Below are positions 9,611-17,781 of a DNA stretch of 64,000 nucleotides, piece after piece (the first letter of the stretch is position 1; every line of letters begins with the position of its first letter). The position numbers were made by a program, and so were the translations under genes. This DNA comes from Aldersonia sp. NBC_00410 (GTDB lineage Bacteria > Actinomycetota > Actinomycetes > Mycobacteriales > Mycobacteriaceae): the NCBI RefSeq assembly GCF_026342035.1, contig NZ_JAPENM010000001.1:558001-622000 (forward strand), in the 5' to 3' direction. A model generated the notes under the pieces. It made no database searches and was not told the DNA's origin. It was given only the letters and a program-made list of their open reading frames with translations.

Positions 9611-10669
9611 GTGGCGAGTACAGATCGAGCGCCATTGCGGGTGATTCAGTGGACGACGGGCAATATCGGGCGCCGGTCACTGCATTCGATCATCGAACGC
9701 CACGACATGGAGTTGGTGGGCGTCTATGCCCACGGCGAGGAGAAGGTCGGAAAGGATGCCGCCGACCTGTGCGGGTATCCCACGTCGACCGGAGTGATCG
9801 CCACCAACGACATCGCCGAACTGATCGCACTGAAGCCGGACGCGTGCTGCTACAACCCGTTGTGGTCCAGCGTCGATGAACTCGAGGCGTTGCTGAGCGC
9901 CGGGATCAACGTGTGCACGACGGCGGGCTGGATCACTGGCGGCAAGCTGCCGCAGTCCGATCGTGATCGAATCGAAAATGCCTGTCGGGCAGGTGGTTCG
10001 ACGATGTTCGGCAGCGGGGCGCACCCCGGCATCACGAACATGGTCGGCATGGTGCTGAGCGGCTGCTGCGAGCGCGTCGACGAGATCCGGATTACCGAGT
10101 CGGTGGACTGCTCCACCTATCAGTCGGCAGGCACGCAGACCGCGATGGGCTTCTCGCAAGACCCCGACACCCCGGGGCTGGCCGAATCGGTACGCCGCGA
10201 AAGTGAAGTGTTCGCCGAGTCGGCGGCGATGATGGCCGACGCGATGGGGGTCACGCTCGACCGGATGACCTTCGACGTGCAGTTCACCGCCGCCACCGAC
10301 GACAGTGACCTGGGCTTCATGAAGATTCCGAAGGGCACCGTGGGCAGCGTGTACGGCTACCACCGCGGTTGGGTCGGTGACCGCAACATCGTCAGTGTCG
10401 GCTTCAACTGGACGATGGGCGAGCATGTGACCCCGCCCAAGCCGCTCGCCGACGGACACGTCATCCAGGTCTTCGGAGTGCCCAACATGCGCACGGTGAT
10501 CCATTGCCTGCCGCCGTTCGACTGGGACACCCCGGAGCAATGGATGGAACTGGGCATGATCTACACCGCCCTCCCCGTGACGAACGCGGTCTCCCGTGTC
10601 GTGGCCGCGCCGCCCGGCATCGTCACCCTGGCGGGCCTGCCGCCGATCACCGGGTACGTCAAGCCCTGA
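9611..10669 (+). CDS. NAD(P)H-dependent dihydrodipicolinate reductase-like protein
   Basis: This is a 352-residue oxidoreductase from GTG 9611, with GGAG 8 bases upstream. The Rossmann start is LRVIQWTTGNIGRRSLHSII, a variant GxxGxxG as in the DapB-like/amine-dehydrogenase-like family common in mycobacteria and rhodococci. Later comes FGSGAHPGITNMVGMVLSG and a C-terminal substrate domain ending VTLAGLPPITGYVKP. It is the first gene of an operon with a TetR (3 bases away) and kstD, which hints at steroid- or hydroxyacid-type redox chemistry rather than lysine synthesis. The substrate is unknown. Confidence 0.75.
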   Translation: MASTDRAPLRVIQWTTGNIGRRSLHSIIERHDMELVGVYAHGEEKVGKDAADLCGYPTSTGVIATNDIAELIALKPDACCYNPLWSSVDELEALLSAGINVCTTAGWITGGKLPQSDRDRIENACRAGGSTMFGSGAHPGITNMVGMVLSGCCERVDEIRITESVDCSTYQSAGTQTAMGFSQDPDTPGLAESVRRESEVFAESAAMMADAMGVTLDRMTFDVQFTAATDDSDLGFMKIPKGTVGSVYGYHRGWVGDRNIVSVGFNWTMGEHVTPPKPLADGHVIQVFGVPNMRTVIHCLPPFDWDTPEQWMELGMIYTALPVTNAVSRVVAAPPGIVTLAGLPPITGYVKP

Positions 10670-10672
10670 CTC

Positions 10673-11338
10673 ATGGCCGGGGATGATGACTGGATGGGCG
10701 CGCGCGACCGGCCCTCGGTGCCCACACGCTCCGATCGCGACCGCATCCTCGACGCGGCCGAGGTCTGCCTGCTCGAGCGAGGCATCGGCAAGACCACCAT
10801 GGCGGAAGTCGCCGCCGCGGCGGGAGTATCGCGTGCCTGGCTCTACCGGCTCTACCAGGACAAGGTCAGCCTGTTCGGTGCGGTGATGGTGCGCATCGAC
10901 TCCGTGCACTGGCAAAGCGAGGGTGTGCGGGTGCGTGCGGCCACCACCCTGGTGGACACGATCGTGGAGTCGGTGCTGCTTGCCCGCCAGATGCAGCAAC
11001 GGCCGCTCATCGTCAAGCTGCGCGAATCCGAGCCGGCGGCATTCAGCCAAGTCGCCGAGATCGGCATGCAGCACTTCATCCCCTGGCTGTCGGCGACGTG
11101 GCGCGGCTACCTCGTCGCCGCACAGAGGCGTGGCGAGGTCAGTCCCGAAATCTCGCTGGACTTGGCCTCGGAATGGGTGGCCCGAATTGTGCTGTCGATG
11201 TGCACCGTGCCCAGTCGGGTAGTCGACACCGACGACCGGGACTCGATGCGCCCCTTCGTCAACCAGTTCCTGCTGCATGGTTTGCACGCACCTACAACGG
11301 CTGCAGAAAGCGAGAAGGCTAATGCCTCAACAGGTTGA
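10673..11338 (+). CDS. TetR-family regulator of the kstD operon
   Basis: This is a 221-residue repressor-type protein. The N-terminal helix-turn-helix spans about residues 20-66: DRDRILDAAEVCLLERGIGKTTMAEVAAAAGVSRAWLYRLYQDK. The remainder is a helical ligand-binding domain. Its ATG follows the reductase stop by 3 bases, and its 3' end overlaps kstD by 17 bases, so all three genes should be translated from one message. The palindrome at 9561-9586 is its likely operator, making it an autoregulator. The effector is unknown, plausibly a steroid or steroid-CoA ligand. Confidence 0.85.
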   Translation: MAGDDDWMGARDRPSVPTRSDRDRILDAAEVCLLERGIGKTTMAEVAAAAGVSRAWLYRLYQDKVSLFGAVMVRIDSVHWQSEGVRVRAATTLVDTIVESVLLARQMQQRPLIVKLRESEPAAFSQVAEIGMQHFIPWLSATWRGYLVAAQRRGEVSPEISLDLASEWVARIVLSMCTVPSRVVDTDDRDSMRPFVNQFLLHGLHAPTTAAESEKANASTG

Positions 11339-12863
11339 AGAGTGCGACGTCCTGGTGGCCGGTTCCGGGGCGGGCGGACTGGTCGGCGCGTACACCGCGG
11401 CCCGTGAAGGACTCGACGTCGTCCTGGTCGAGTCGACCGACAAATTCGGTGGCACGACAGCGTATTCGGGCGGCGGCGGGATGTGGTTTCCGTGCAATCC
11501 GGTGCTGCTGCGCGAGGGCACCGACGACACTCTCGAGGACGCGCTGGAGTACTACCACGCGGTCGTGGGTGATCGAACTCCCTTCGATCTGCAGGAGACC
11601 TACGTCCGCAGCGGCGCTCCACTGATCGAGTACTTGGAGCAGGACGAGAACCTGAAGTTCCAGGCAATGCCGTGGCCGGACTACTACGGCAAGGCACCCA
11701 AGGCCCGCCTCGACGGCCAGCGCCATATTGCCGCGCGAGCGCTCAAAGTCGCCAAGGCGCCGCAGTACCGAGATGTGGTGCGAGGCCCACTGGACGTCGA
11801 GCGGTTGGGCGCCGATGTGCCTGACGACTATTACGTCGGCGGACGCGCGCTCGTCGCCCGGTTCCTTACTGCAATCGAGAAATACCCAACGGCCGCACTG
11901 CATCTGAACACCGCGTTGGTGGAGTTGCTGCGCGACGAAGAAGGAACCGTGATCGGGGCTGTCGTCGAGCACGAGGGCACGCGGCGCGAGATCCGCACCC
12001 GCCGTGGAATCGTCTTGGCTGCAGGCGGTTTCGAGGCGAATGTTGAGCTCCGGCAGCGGTACGGCGTGCCCGGAGATGCCCGCGACACGATGGGATCGCC
12101 CGGCAGTACCGGTGCCGCACATCAGGCCGCCATCGCCATCGGCGCCGACACCGACCTCATGGATCAGGCGTGGTGGTCACCGGGTTTGATTCATCCGGAC
12201 GGACGCGCCGCTTTCGCGCTGTGGTTCACCGGGGGCATCTTCGTCGACAATACGGGCAGGCGTTTCGTCAACGAATCCGCACCCTACGACCGGCTCGGAC
12301 GGGTGATCGTCGATCGGCTGCAGAGCGGCGAGATGACCTTGCCGTTCTGGATGATCTACGACGACAAGGCGGGAGCGGTGCCACCGGTGCAAGCCCCGAA
12401 CGTGACGATGGCCTCGCTCGAAAAGAATGTCGAGGCCGGACTGTGGCACACCGCAGACACTTTGGAAGACTTGGCAGCCATGATTGGAGTACCGGCCGAA
12501 AACCTGGTCGCCACCGTGGACCGGTTCAATCAGCTGGTATCCGCCGGTGGTGACGTCGATTTCGGACGCGGAGACGAGGCCTACGACCGTGCCTTCTCCG
12601 GCGGGGAACTGCCACTGGTATCCATCGACCAGGGGCCGTTCCATGCTGCAGCATTCGGGATCTCCGACCTCGGTACCAAGGGCGGCCTGCGCACCGATAT
12701 CGACGCGCGCGTCCTCGACTGCAACGGTAAACCGATCCGCGGTCTGTACGCCGCGGGCAACACCATGGCCGCGCCGAGTGGAACCGCCTATCCGGGTGGC
12801 GGCAACCCGATCGGGACCAGCATGGTGTTCTCCCACCGAGCGGTGCGGGCAATGTGCGGCTGA
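11322..12863 (+). CDS. kstD: 3-ketosteroid-delta1-dehydrogenase
   Basis: This is a 513-residue FAD enzyme that introduces the 1,2 double bond into the A ring of 3-ketosteroids. ATG 11322 follows AGAAGG. The N-terminus CDVLVAGSGAGGLVGAYTAA is the FAD fold, and ESTDKFGGTTAYSGG follows as in other KstDs. The residues that correspond to the KstD1 catalytic set are present: Tyr121/122 in WPDYY, Tyr322 in ESAPYDRLG, Tyr490 and Gly494 in GTAYPGGGNPIGTSM. ISDLGTKGGLRTD and GLYAAGNTMA are also family-typical. All active-site positions are kept, so it is probably functional. Paralogues acting on different steroids are common, so the exact substrate is open. Confidence 0.85.
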   Translation: MPQQVEECDVLVAGSGAGGLVGAYTAAREGLDVVLVESTDKFGGTTAYSGGGGMWFPCNPVLLREGTDDTLEDALEYYHAVVGDRTPFDLQETYVRSGAPLIEYLEQDENLKFQAMPWPDYYGKAPKARLDGQRHIAARALKVAKAPQYRDVVRGPLDVERLGADVPDDYYVGGRALVARFLTAIEKYPTAALHLNTALVELLRDEEGTVIGAVVEHEGTRREIRTRRGIVLAAGGFEANVELRQRYGVPGDARDTMGSPGSTGAAHQAAIAIGADTDLMDQAWWSPGLIHPDGRAAFALWFTGGIFVDNTGRRFVNESAPYDRLGRVIVDRLQSGEMTLPFWMIYDDKAGAVPPVQAPNVTMASLEKNVEAGLWHTADTLEDLAAMIGVPAENLVATVDRFNQLVSAGGDVDFGRGDEAYDRAFSGGELPLVSIDQGPFHAAAFGISDLGTKGGLRTDIDARVLDCNGKPIRGLYAAGNTMAAPSGTAYPGGGNPIGTSMVFSHRAVRAMCG

Positions 12864-12991
12864 GCGCGGCCCGAGTTCGGTAGCGCAGCGTCTGCCCGCT
12901 TCGTCCGATCTCCGCATCGTCGCATACACTCAGCGGCCATGTACGTCGATGCGCGGGGGGCGCATAGCCGGATCAGCGGTCTGCGGCCTCG

Positions 12992-13804
12992 ATGAAGTTC
13001 ACACAGGTGTTCCGGAAATACGGCTTCGCGGGTCCGATCATGAGAATCGTCGGGGCGCTCGTCGCACTTGCGGTTTTCATGTTCGTGGTCGCTTGGGTCG
13101 GTAACCCGTATTTGAAAGACGATGAGGGCAATGCGGCACCGGCGTGGATCGCGCCGACGACCGTGCCGCCGGCGACGAGCACTACCCCGGTTGCGGGCTT
13201 GCCGCCCGGGTTTCCGTCGATGCGGCGTCCTCCGCCAATGCCCCAGGTGGCCGAGGGGCAGCCGCAGCCGGTGCCCACCAAGTTCGGGCTCAGCTACACA
13301 GTGCCTTGGGAGGGCTGGCGGGCCAGCAACGCCATGGTGATGGGCTGGAACGACGCGCAAGGGAATATCGCCACATATGGGGCGACAAGTGACTACCGCT
13401 ACGGCTATTGCCCCGAAGTCGATAGTGCATCGCTGGCCAGTGTTGCGGCGACCGGGCGCAATGGTGTCGACCTCAACACCGCGGCACGCGAGGAAGTCGT
13501 CAAGGCCAATCGGATCTTTGCCGACGACACCAACGGCATCGCCCCGACGGTCGAAATTCGCGGACCCTTCAGTCTGGAGGTCTCGGGCCGCGCTGCTGTC
13601 CGCTATACCGCTGTCGTCACAGCCATTCCGAAGACAGACGCATGCACACCGAAGGACGCCCGCTTCGACATCGTCGCGACACCCGGGTACGCAAGCGCAG
13701 AAGTCATGCTGCTCATGGTCGAACACCGCGTCGGCCCAGCACATGCGCTCTCGGATACCGACGTCGATTCGATTGTCGGATCACTCTCCAAAACGGAGCA
13801 TTGA
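12992..13804 (+). CDS. Membrane-anchored extracellular protein, first gene of a type VII-like operon
   Basis: This is a 270-residue protein. Residues about 17-36 form one transmembrane helix, ending in WVGNPYLKDDE (35-45). A Pro/Thr-rich linker follows (about 47-95), then a globular outer domain of about 170 residues (FGLSYTVPWEGW ... YGYCPEVDSASLASV ... SLEVSGRAAVRYTAVV). It resembles the actinobacterial single-pass proteins found beside ESX/WXG100 genes (a DUF8017-like appearance), but I cannot name the fold with confidence. The stop overlaps the next start (TGATG). The WVGxxYLxDxE juxtamembrane motif recurs in the fourth gene of this operon. The function is not known. Confidence 0.7.
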   Translation: MKFTQVFRKYGFAGPIMRIVGALVALAVFMFVVAWVGNPYLKDDEGNAAPAWIAPTTVPPATSTTPVAGLPPGFPSMRRPPPMPQVAEGQPQPVPTKFGLSYTVPWEGWRASNAMVMGWNDAQGNIATYGATSDYRYGYCPEVDSASLASVAATGRNGVDLNTAAREEVVKANRIFADDTNGIAPTVEIRGPFSLEVSGRAAVRYTAVVTAIPKTDACTPKDARFDIVATPGYASAEVMLLMVEHRVGPAHALSDTDVDSIVGSLSKTEH

Positions 13805-15042
13805 TGGTTGAGCAATTTCGCGCGCTGCCCAGTCAAATCGCCGGGCTGAGTACCTTGGTGACTTCCCTGGGCGAGGACAGCGCCAAAGTTGCGGGGTTCA
13901 TCGACCAGAACGGCCCGCCAAGCGGAGACTTCTCCGGGCCCATCATCAGCGATCTGCTCGAGCCACTGCGCACGTGCGCGACCGTCACCGGTGGGCGTAT
14001 GCGCGATATCGGCGTCGCGAATACCAGCAGCGGTATCGAGCTGAACAAGGCCGCGTGGATGTACGACGATCAAGAGAACAAGAACTACGCCGCGCTGAAT
14101 GCCGTCACCCACGATGTGCCGAGCGCGTCACCGGTGGACTACGGCCCGGATACCGAGCGTCCCGGGCAAACGGATACCTACGACGACGTCACAACCTACA
14201 ACAAGGTGGAGACCTTCAAACTCGATGCGCCATCGGCCAATAAGGAGGATGTCGCCGATCTCGTCACCGAGGTCGCGGGCTGGTTGGGCGATGTGAACGA
14301 AACGATCAAGAGCATCACCAGGACCATCGGCGCTGAGGTCAACCCGCTCGACATGGTGGTTTCGCCACTCACCGGAAACTGGAACGAGCTCAAACGAATC
14401 GGCGAGTCGTACAAGGTCGCCGGCAACGCGATGGAAGCGACCGGGAAGAACCTCGAGGCCGGCGTCAAACAGGTCGGCGAGTACTGGGATGGCAAGGCGG
14501 CCATTGCCTTCGAGGAGAACTGGGCACGTCGGCAAATTGCTGCCATGAAGTGGGAGGGTCCGGTCGGCCGGATCGTCAACGACGGGCTCACCGTCGTCGC
14601 CAACGAGATCCGCGAGGGCATCAAAACCGCGGTACTCAAGCTGAAGGACATGCTCGAGGACTACGTCGATATCAAGACCGCCAAGGGCATACTCAAGAAC
14701 GTCCTCAAAAAGGTTCCGGTCCTGGGCTGGACCCTCGAAATCGCCGATCTCGCGCGCAAGATCGCTACGGTCGTCGACTCGGTACAAGAAATCGTTCGCA
14801 AAGTCGAGGAACTGAAGAACCAGCTCCAGGAGTTCCTGCGCGTCGTCACCGATCCGGCGCACGCGGCTATCGACAAGATGAATCAGAAGCTCGAACCGAT
14901 CACCACCAGGATCGATGACGGTGCTCGAAAAGTGGCTATTGCCAATGACATAGCTTCCGCCACGGAAATCAACTCCACCCTCGACCGGCCGAGAGAGGGC
15001 TACGAGGTGGGCACCGAACACCAACCCTGGGAGGACGGATGA
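13804..15042 (+). CDS. WXG100-related (ESX/type VII-like) helical protein
   Basis: This is a 412-residue, almost wholly helical, hydrophilic protein with no signal peptide. The first ~100 residues resemble an ESX-type coiled hairpin (EQFRALPSQIAGLSTLVTSLG ... VAGFIDQNGP). Residues around 225 contain a WXG motif in a typical setting, GEYWDGKAAIAFEENWARRQ. The last ~150 residues form amphipathic helices with a short hydrophobic stretch (VLKKVPVLGWTLEIADLARKIA). It has the size and layout of EspA/EspE-like or effector-type type VII substrates. It overlaps the genes on both sides by 1-4 bases, so translation is coupled. The toxin domain, if any, is not recognisable. Confidence 0.6.
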   Translation: MVEQFRALPSQIAGLSTLVTSLGEDSAKVAGFIDQNGPPSGDFSGPIISDLLEPLRTCATVTGGRMRDIGVANTSSGIELNKAAWMYDDQENKNYAALNAVTHDVPSASPVDYGPDTERPGQTDTYDDVTTYNKVETFKLDAPSANKEDVADLVTEVAGWLGDVNETIKSITRTIGAEVNPLDMVVSPLTGNWNELKRIGESYKVAGNAMEATGKNLEAGVKQVGEYWDGKAAIAFEENWARRQIAAMKWEGPVGRIVNDGLTVVANEIREGIKTAVLKLKDMLEDYVDIKTAKGILKNVLKKVPVLGWTLEIADLARKIATVVDSVQEIVRKVEELKNQLQEFLRVVTDPAHAAIDKMNQKLEPITTRIDDGARKVAIANDIASATEINSTLDRPREGYEVGTEHQPWEDG

Positions 15043-15470
15043 CGCCGAATCGGCGAGCTCGCCATGAGGAGGACGTCGACCCCGACATCGAACAGGCGTA
15101 CCGCCGCCTGATGGATCGCGCCGACGATCTGGAAACCGCACGGCTGCGCGCCGAGCGGCTCGACGTGCACGCACTGATGTCCGAGCCAACGGTGGTGACC
15201 GAGGAATTCATGTCCCAGCTCGCCACGATGCCGCACTCCTCGCCCGAGCTGCGCGCGTTCGCTGAGCGGGTATTCTCCGGCGAATGCCGTTGGAGCGAGA
15301 TTGACTTCGCCGCTCGACCAGTTCCGCCCGAGGTGGCCGAGCTGAAGGATTCGCCCAATTTCGCCTGGACGTGGACCGCCCCGACAGACAATCCGCCGCA
15401 ATCCGGGCGGCGCCAGGATCCGGACGACAACGACGACGATTACGAGCCGCCGCAATCATGGCTGCAGTGA
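15039..15470 (+). CDS. Soluble copy of a duplicated domain in the type VII-like operon
   Basis: This is a 143-residue acidic protein with no membrane segment. Residues 24-112 (from LMDRADDLE to NFAWTW) are about 70% identical by eye to residues 77-165 of the next gene product, including LDVHxLxSEPTVVTEE and the single Cys in GEC-x-W. The C-terminal tail (113-143) is low-complexity and Asp/Pro-rich (DPDDNDDDYEPP). ATG 15039 overlaps the upstream stop as ATGA. Its own 3' end overlaps the next start by 13 bases. No family is recognised. It could be a cytosolic partner or regulator of the anchored twin. Confidence 0.65.
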   Translation: MTPNRRARHEEDVDPDIEQAYRRLMDRADDLETARLRAERLDVHALMSEPTVVTEEFMSQLATMPHSSPELRAFAERVFSGECRWSEIDFAARPVPPEVAELKDSPNFAWTWTAPTDNPPQSGRRQDPDDNDDDYEPPQSWLQ

Positions 15471-15955
15471 GCCGACGCCGAGCATCGATGAGAAGTGCAA
15501 ATACCCGGCGTCGCTATGCCACTGGCGGCATGGTCGCAAAGATCGCACTGTCGTTCGCCGCGCTCGCGGTACTCGCACTCGCCGTCTATTGGGTCGGCGA
15601 CTCGTACCTGACGGACGAGGAGGCAGGTGCGGTGTCGGCGTCGAGCAGCACGACCGCTGAATCCTTCCCGGAGGCGTATGGCAGCTTGATGGACAGCGCC
15701 GACGATCTCGAGGCCGCTCGCGAGAGCGTCGAGAACCTGGACGTGCACTCGCTCTTGTCCGAGCCGACCGTGGTGACCGAGGAGTACATGGCGGACCTGG
15801 CTGCGATGCCGATTGCCTCGCCCGAGCTGCGCGACTTCGCTGAGCGGGTGGCTGCCGGCGAATGCCATTGGAGCGATATCGAGGTTCTTGCTCGGCCGCT
15901 GCCGCATGAAGTAGCCGAGCTGAAAGAGTCGCCCAACTTCGTTTGGACATGGTGA
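15458..15955 (+). CDS. Membrane-anchored copy of the duplicated domain
   Basis: This is a 165-residue protein with a basic N-terminus, one transmembrane helix (about 26-44), then WVGDSYLTDEE (45-55), the same juxtamembrane motif as in the operon's first protein. A Ser/Thr linker leads to the outer domain 77-165, the twin of the preceding soluble protein. It ends exactly at the shared NFVWTW. The DNA also remains similar between the two copies (15110-15375 and 15690-15950), which suggests a fairly recent tandem duplication plus capture of the anchor. The function is unknown. Confidence 0.65.
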   Translation: MAAVSRRRASMRSANTRRRYATGGMVAKIALSFAALAVLALAVYWVGDSYLTDEEAGAVSASSSTTAESFPEAYGSLMDSADDLEAARESVENLDVHSLLSEPTVVTEEYMADLAAMPIASPELRDFAERVAAGECHWSDIEVLARPLPHEVAELKESPNFVWTW

Positions 15956-15988
15956 CGTCACCCGACCCGCGCTCGGTACTCTGGCCTT

Positions 15989-16459
15989 ATGGTCGATCGG
16001 AGTCGGGACGAATCCGGCCGGGCCCGAAATGCCCGGCCCCGTGACGAACTCGGCCGACCGCTGCCGCCAGGAAGCGAAGGTGTCGAGCGCATCCCCGATG
16101 AACTCGATCTGCCACCCGACGAAACCCTGCGCTACGCACAAGAATTGATCGATCGTGGGCGGGCGTTCCATGCCCACGAGGTGCTCGAGGCGGCATGGAA
16201 GAACGGGCCCGACGAGGAACGGGTGCTCTGGCAGGGCCTGGCCCAGCTCGCCGTCGGCATCACGCATGTTCAGCGCGGCAATCCGAAGGGCGCGATCAAG
16301 CTGCTACACCGGGCCGCGCTGCGGCTCTCGCAGGAACCAGCGCCTTACGACATCGATGCGCCGGGTCTCGTTGCCTACGCCGAGCAATTGGCCCACGGAC
16401 TCGAAAGCGGGGCCACCGATGTCCCAGAGGACGATCTGCGGCCCCGCCTGCGCGGCTGA
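15989..16459 (+). CDS. DUF309 family protein
   Basis: This is a 156-residue protein. The central segment LRYAQELIDRGRAFHAHEVLEAAWK, then WQGLAQLAVGITHVQRGNPKGAIKLLHR, is the DUF309 signature: a small helical fold with conserved HxHEVLE and QGLAQLAV elements. DUF309 proteins are widespread in bacteria and of unproven role. The N-terminal 45 residues are Arg/Asp/Pro-rich and probably disordered. The gene follows the type VII-like operon by 33 bases and converges on the AhpD-like gene. Co-transcription with the operon is possible. Confidence 0.8.
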   Translation: MVDRSRDESGRARNARPRDELGRPLPPGSEGVERIPDELDLPPDETLRYAQELIDRGRAFHAHEVLEAAWKNGPDEERVLWQGLAQLAVGITHVQRGNPKGAIKLLHRAALRLSQEPAPYDIDAPGLVAYAEQLAHGLESGATDVPEDDLRPRLRG

Positions 16460-16469
16460 CTCCTGGCGA

Positions 16470-17108
16470 CTACTCCCCCGACAGATCCGCCGAGAGGTCT
16501 GCGACCGCGACACCCTCGGGCACCATGACTTCCTCAATGAGCTCGGGACGGTCGTCGAACTCCAGCTTCAGGGCACGGCAGATCGTGGCGTGCATGTCGT
16601 ACATGCAGGTGATGTACGTCAGCTCCATGATCTCCTCATCGGAGAGATGCTTCTGGAGCACCGCGAACACGCCGTCCGAGGTCCGGCCGCCGTCGTAGAC
16701 GAGCGAGTCGGCGTAGGCGAGCACGGCGCGCTCGAGTTCGGTGAACTCGTCGCTCACCTGCCAAGCCGGCAGCGCCGCGATCTTGCTCTCGGACATGCCG
16801 AGCGAACGCATCTGCTTGCAGTGCTGAGAGAAGACGAACTGGCTGCCGCGTGCATACCCGGCCCGGCCCTGTCCCAGTTCCCGCAGCAGCGGATCGAGCT
16901 TGGCATTGCGGTACAGCGAGAAGCCACGCACAGCGTGCTTGAACACCGCCGGGGACGTCGCGAACACGGTCCACCAGTCGCCGGGGGTCGCATGGATGGT
17001 GCCGTGGTCGACGGCCGGGTCCTTGTCCGGGCCGAACAGCCGGTCGTAGAAGAACAGAATCTTCTCGTCGCTGACCTCGGCGCGCGGGATCTCCCGAAGA
17101 CGGGGCAT
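16470..17108 (-). CDS. Carboxymuconolactone decarboxylase-like (AhpD-fold) protein
   Basis: This is a 212-residue all-helical protein of the CMD/AhpD superfamily. The core covers about residues 60-165, with YRNAKLDPLLRELGQGRAGYARGSQFVFSQHCKQMRSLGM and LTELERAVLAYADSLV-like packing helices. The CxxC redox pair of true AhpD is absent: only one Cys lies in SQHCKQM, so a thiol peroxidase role is unlikely. It lies 24 bases after the VOC gene on the same strand and belongs to the catabolic cluster controlled by the operator at 17743-17761. The reaction is unknown. Confidence 0.75.
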   Translation of the reverse strand: MPRLREIPRAEVSDEKILFFYDRLFGPDKDPAVDHGTIHATPGDWWTVFATSPAVFKHAVRGFSLYRNAKLDPLLRELGQGRAGYARGSQFVFSQHCKQMRSLGMSESKIAALPAWQVSDEFTELERAVLAYADSLVYDGGRTSDGVFAVLQKHLSDEEIMELTYITCMYDMHATICRALKLEFDDRPELIEEVMVPEGVAVADLSADLSGE

Positions 17109-17132
17109 ATCGGATTCCTCTCGAAGTAGGTG

Positions 17133-17699
17133 TCAGAGCTCGGAACGGACCTTGCGGTCGGCGGCGGTCTTCGGCTCGTGGGAGACGTCGGCCTCGGTGA
17201 ACTCCCGCGTCCAGCTGGCAAACTCGAGCAGCACACCGTCGGGGTCCATGAAATAGAAGGACCGCACGAAGGTGCCCGGGTGAATGTTGCGGGACACCCC
17301 GGACGGACTGTCGTCGTGGTTGAGGATCCGGCTGACCTTGATGCCCTCGGCCTTCATCCGCTCGTAGTACTCGTCGAACTTCTCCAGCGGAACCTGGAAG
17401 GCGACGTGGTTCATCGAGCCGATGGCGCTGGCGAGCTCCCCCTCATCGGGCAGGCCCTTCGGTGCGGCGACACCGGGCGCGGCGTCCGGCGAATCGGAAA
17501 GCCAGAAGAACGCGATGCTGTTGCCGCCACCGCAGTCGAAGAAGAAGTGCTGTCCGAGATCGCCGGGCAGGTCGAGCGTCTTGATCAGCGGCATGCCGAG
17601 TACGCCGGAATAGAAGTCGATCGTCCGCTTCATATCCGAGCAGACCAGCGCAAGATGGTTGATACCGCGAAATTCGTACTTCGGTTCTGAGGCGTTCAT
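17133..17699 (-). CDS. VOC (glyoxalase/extradiol dioxygenase-fold) protein
   Basis: This is a 188-residue protein from ATG 17699, with AAAGGA just upstream; an earlier in-frame start at 17738 is less likely. The VOC repeats are clear: GINHLALVCSDMKRTIDFYSGVLGMPLIK at the N-terminus, SMNHVAFQVPLEKFDEYYERM in the second module, and SFYFMDPDGVLLEFAS. The His/His/Glu metal ligands expected of this fold are present (NHLAL, NHVAF, LEFAS). It may be a dioxygenase, isomerase or lyase in the surrounding degradation pathway. It is transcribed leftwards from the operator shared with the divergent TetR. Confidence 0.8.
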   Translation of the reverse strand: MNASEPKYEFRGINHLALVCSDMKRTIDFYSGVLGMPLIKTLDLPGDLGQHFFFDCGGGNSIAFFWLSDSPDAAPGVAAPKGLPDEGELASAIGSMNHVAFQVPLEKFDEYYERMKAEGIKVSRILNHDDSPSGVSRNIHPGTFVRSFYFMDPDGVLLEFASWTREFTEADVSHEPKTAADRKVRSEL

Positions 17700-17742
17700 G
17701 GCGGTCCTTTCGGCGCTGCGGGCCGGGTGGCTCTGCAAGAAA

Positions 17743-17761
17743 TGACTTGACAGTCATGTCA
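17743..17761. promoter_or_regulatory. TetR-type operator, copy 1
   Basis: TGACTTGACAGTCATGTCA is a near-perfect inverted repeat (half-site TGACnTGAC) lying between the divergent VOC and TetR genes. The same 19-mer with one base changed occurs at 24932-24950. TTGACA inside it (17748-17753) can serve as a -35, with TAGTTT at 17772 as -10 for the rightward promoter. A repressor bound here would block both directions. Confidence 0.7.
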
Positions 17762-17781
17762 TGTTCATCAATAGTTTGACT

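Noticed and set aside
9677-11287. 536-codon antisense frame across the reductase and TetR genes
   Set aside because: It spans two clear sense genes and shows no motif; composition is typical of a shadow frame.
16470-17108. AhpD peroxidase label for the first CMD protein
   Set aside because: It lacks the CxxC pair, so only the fold, not peroxidase activity, is supported.
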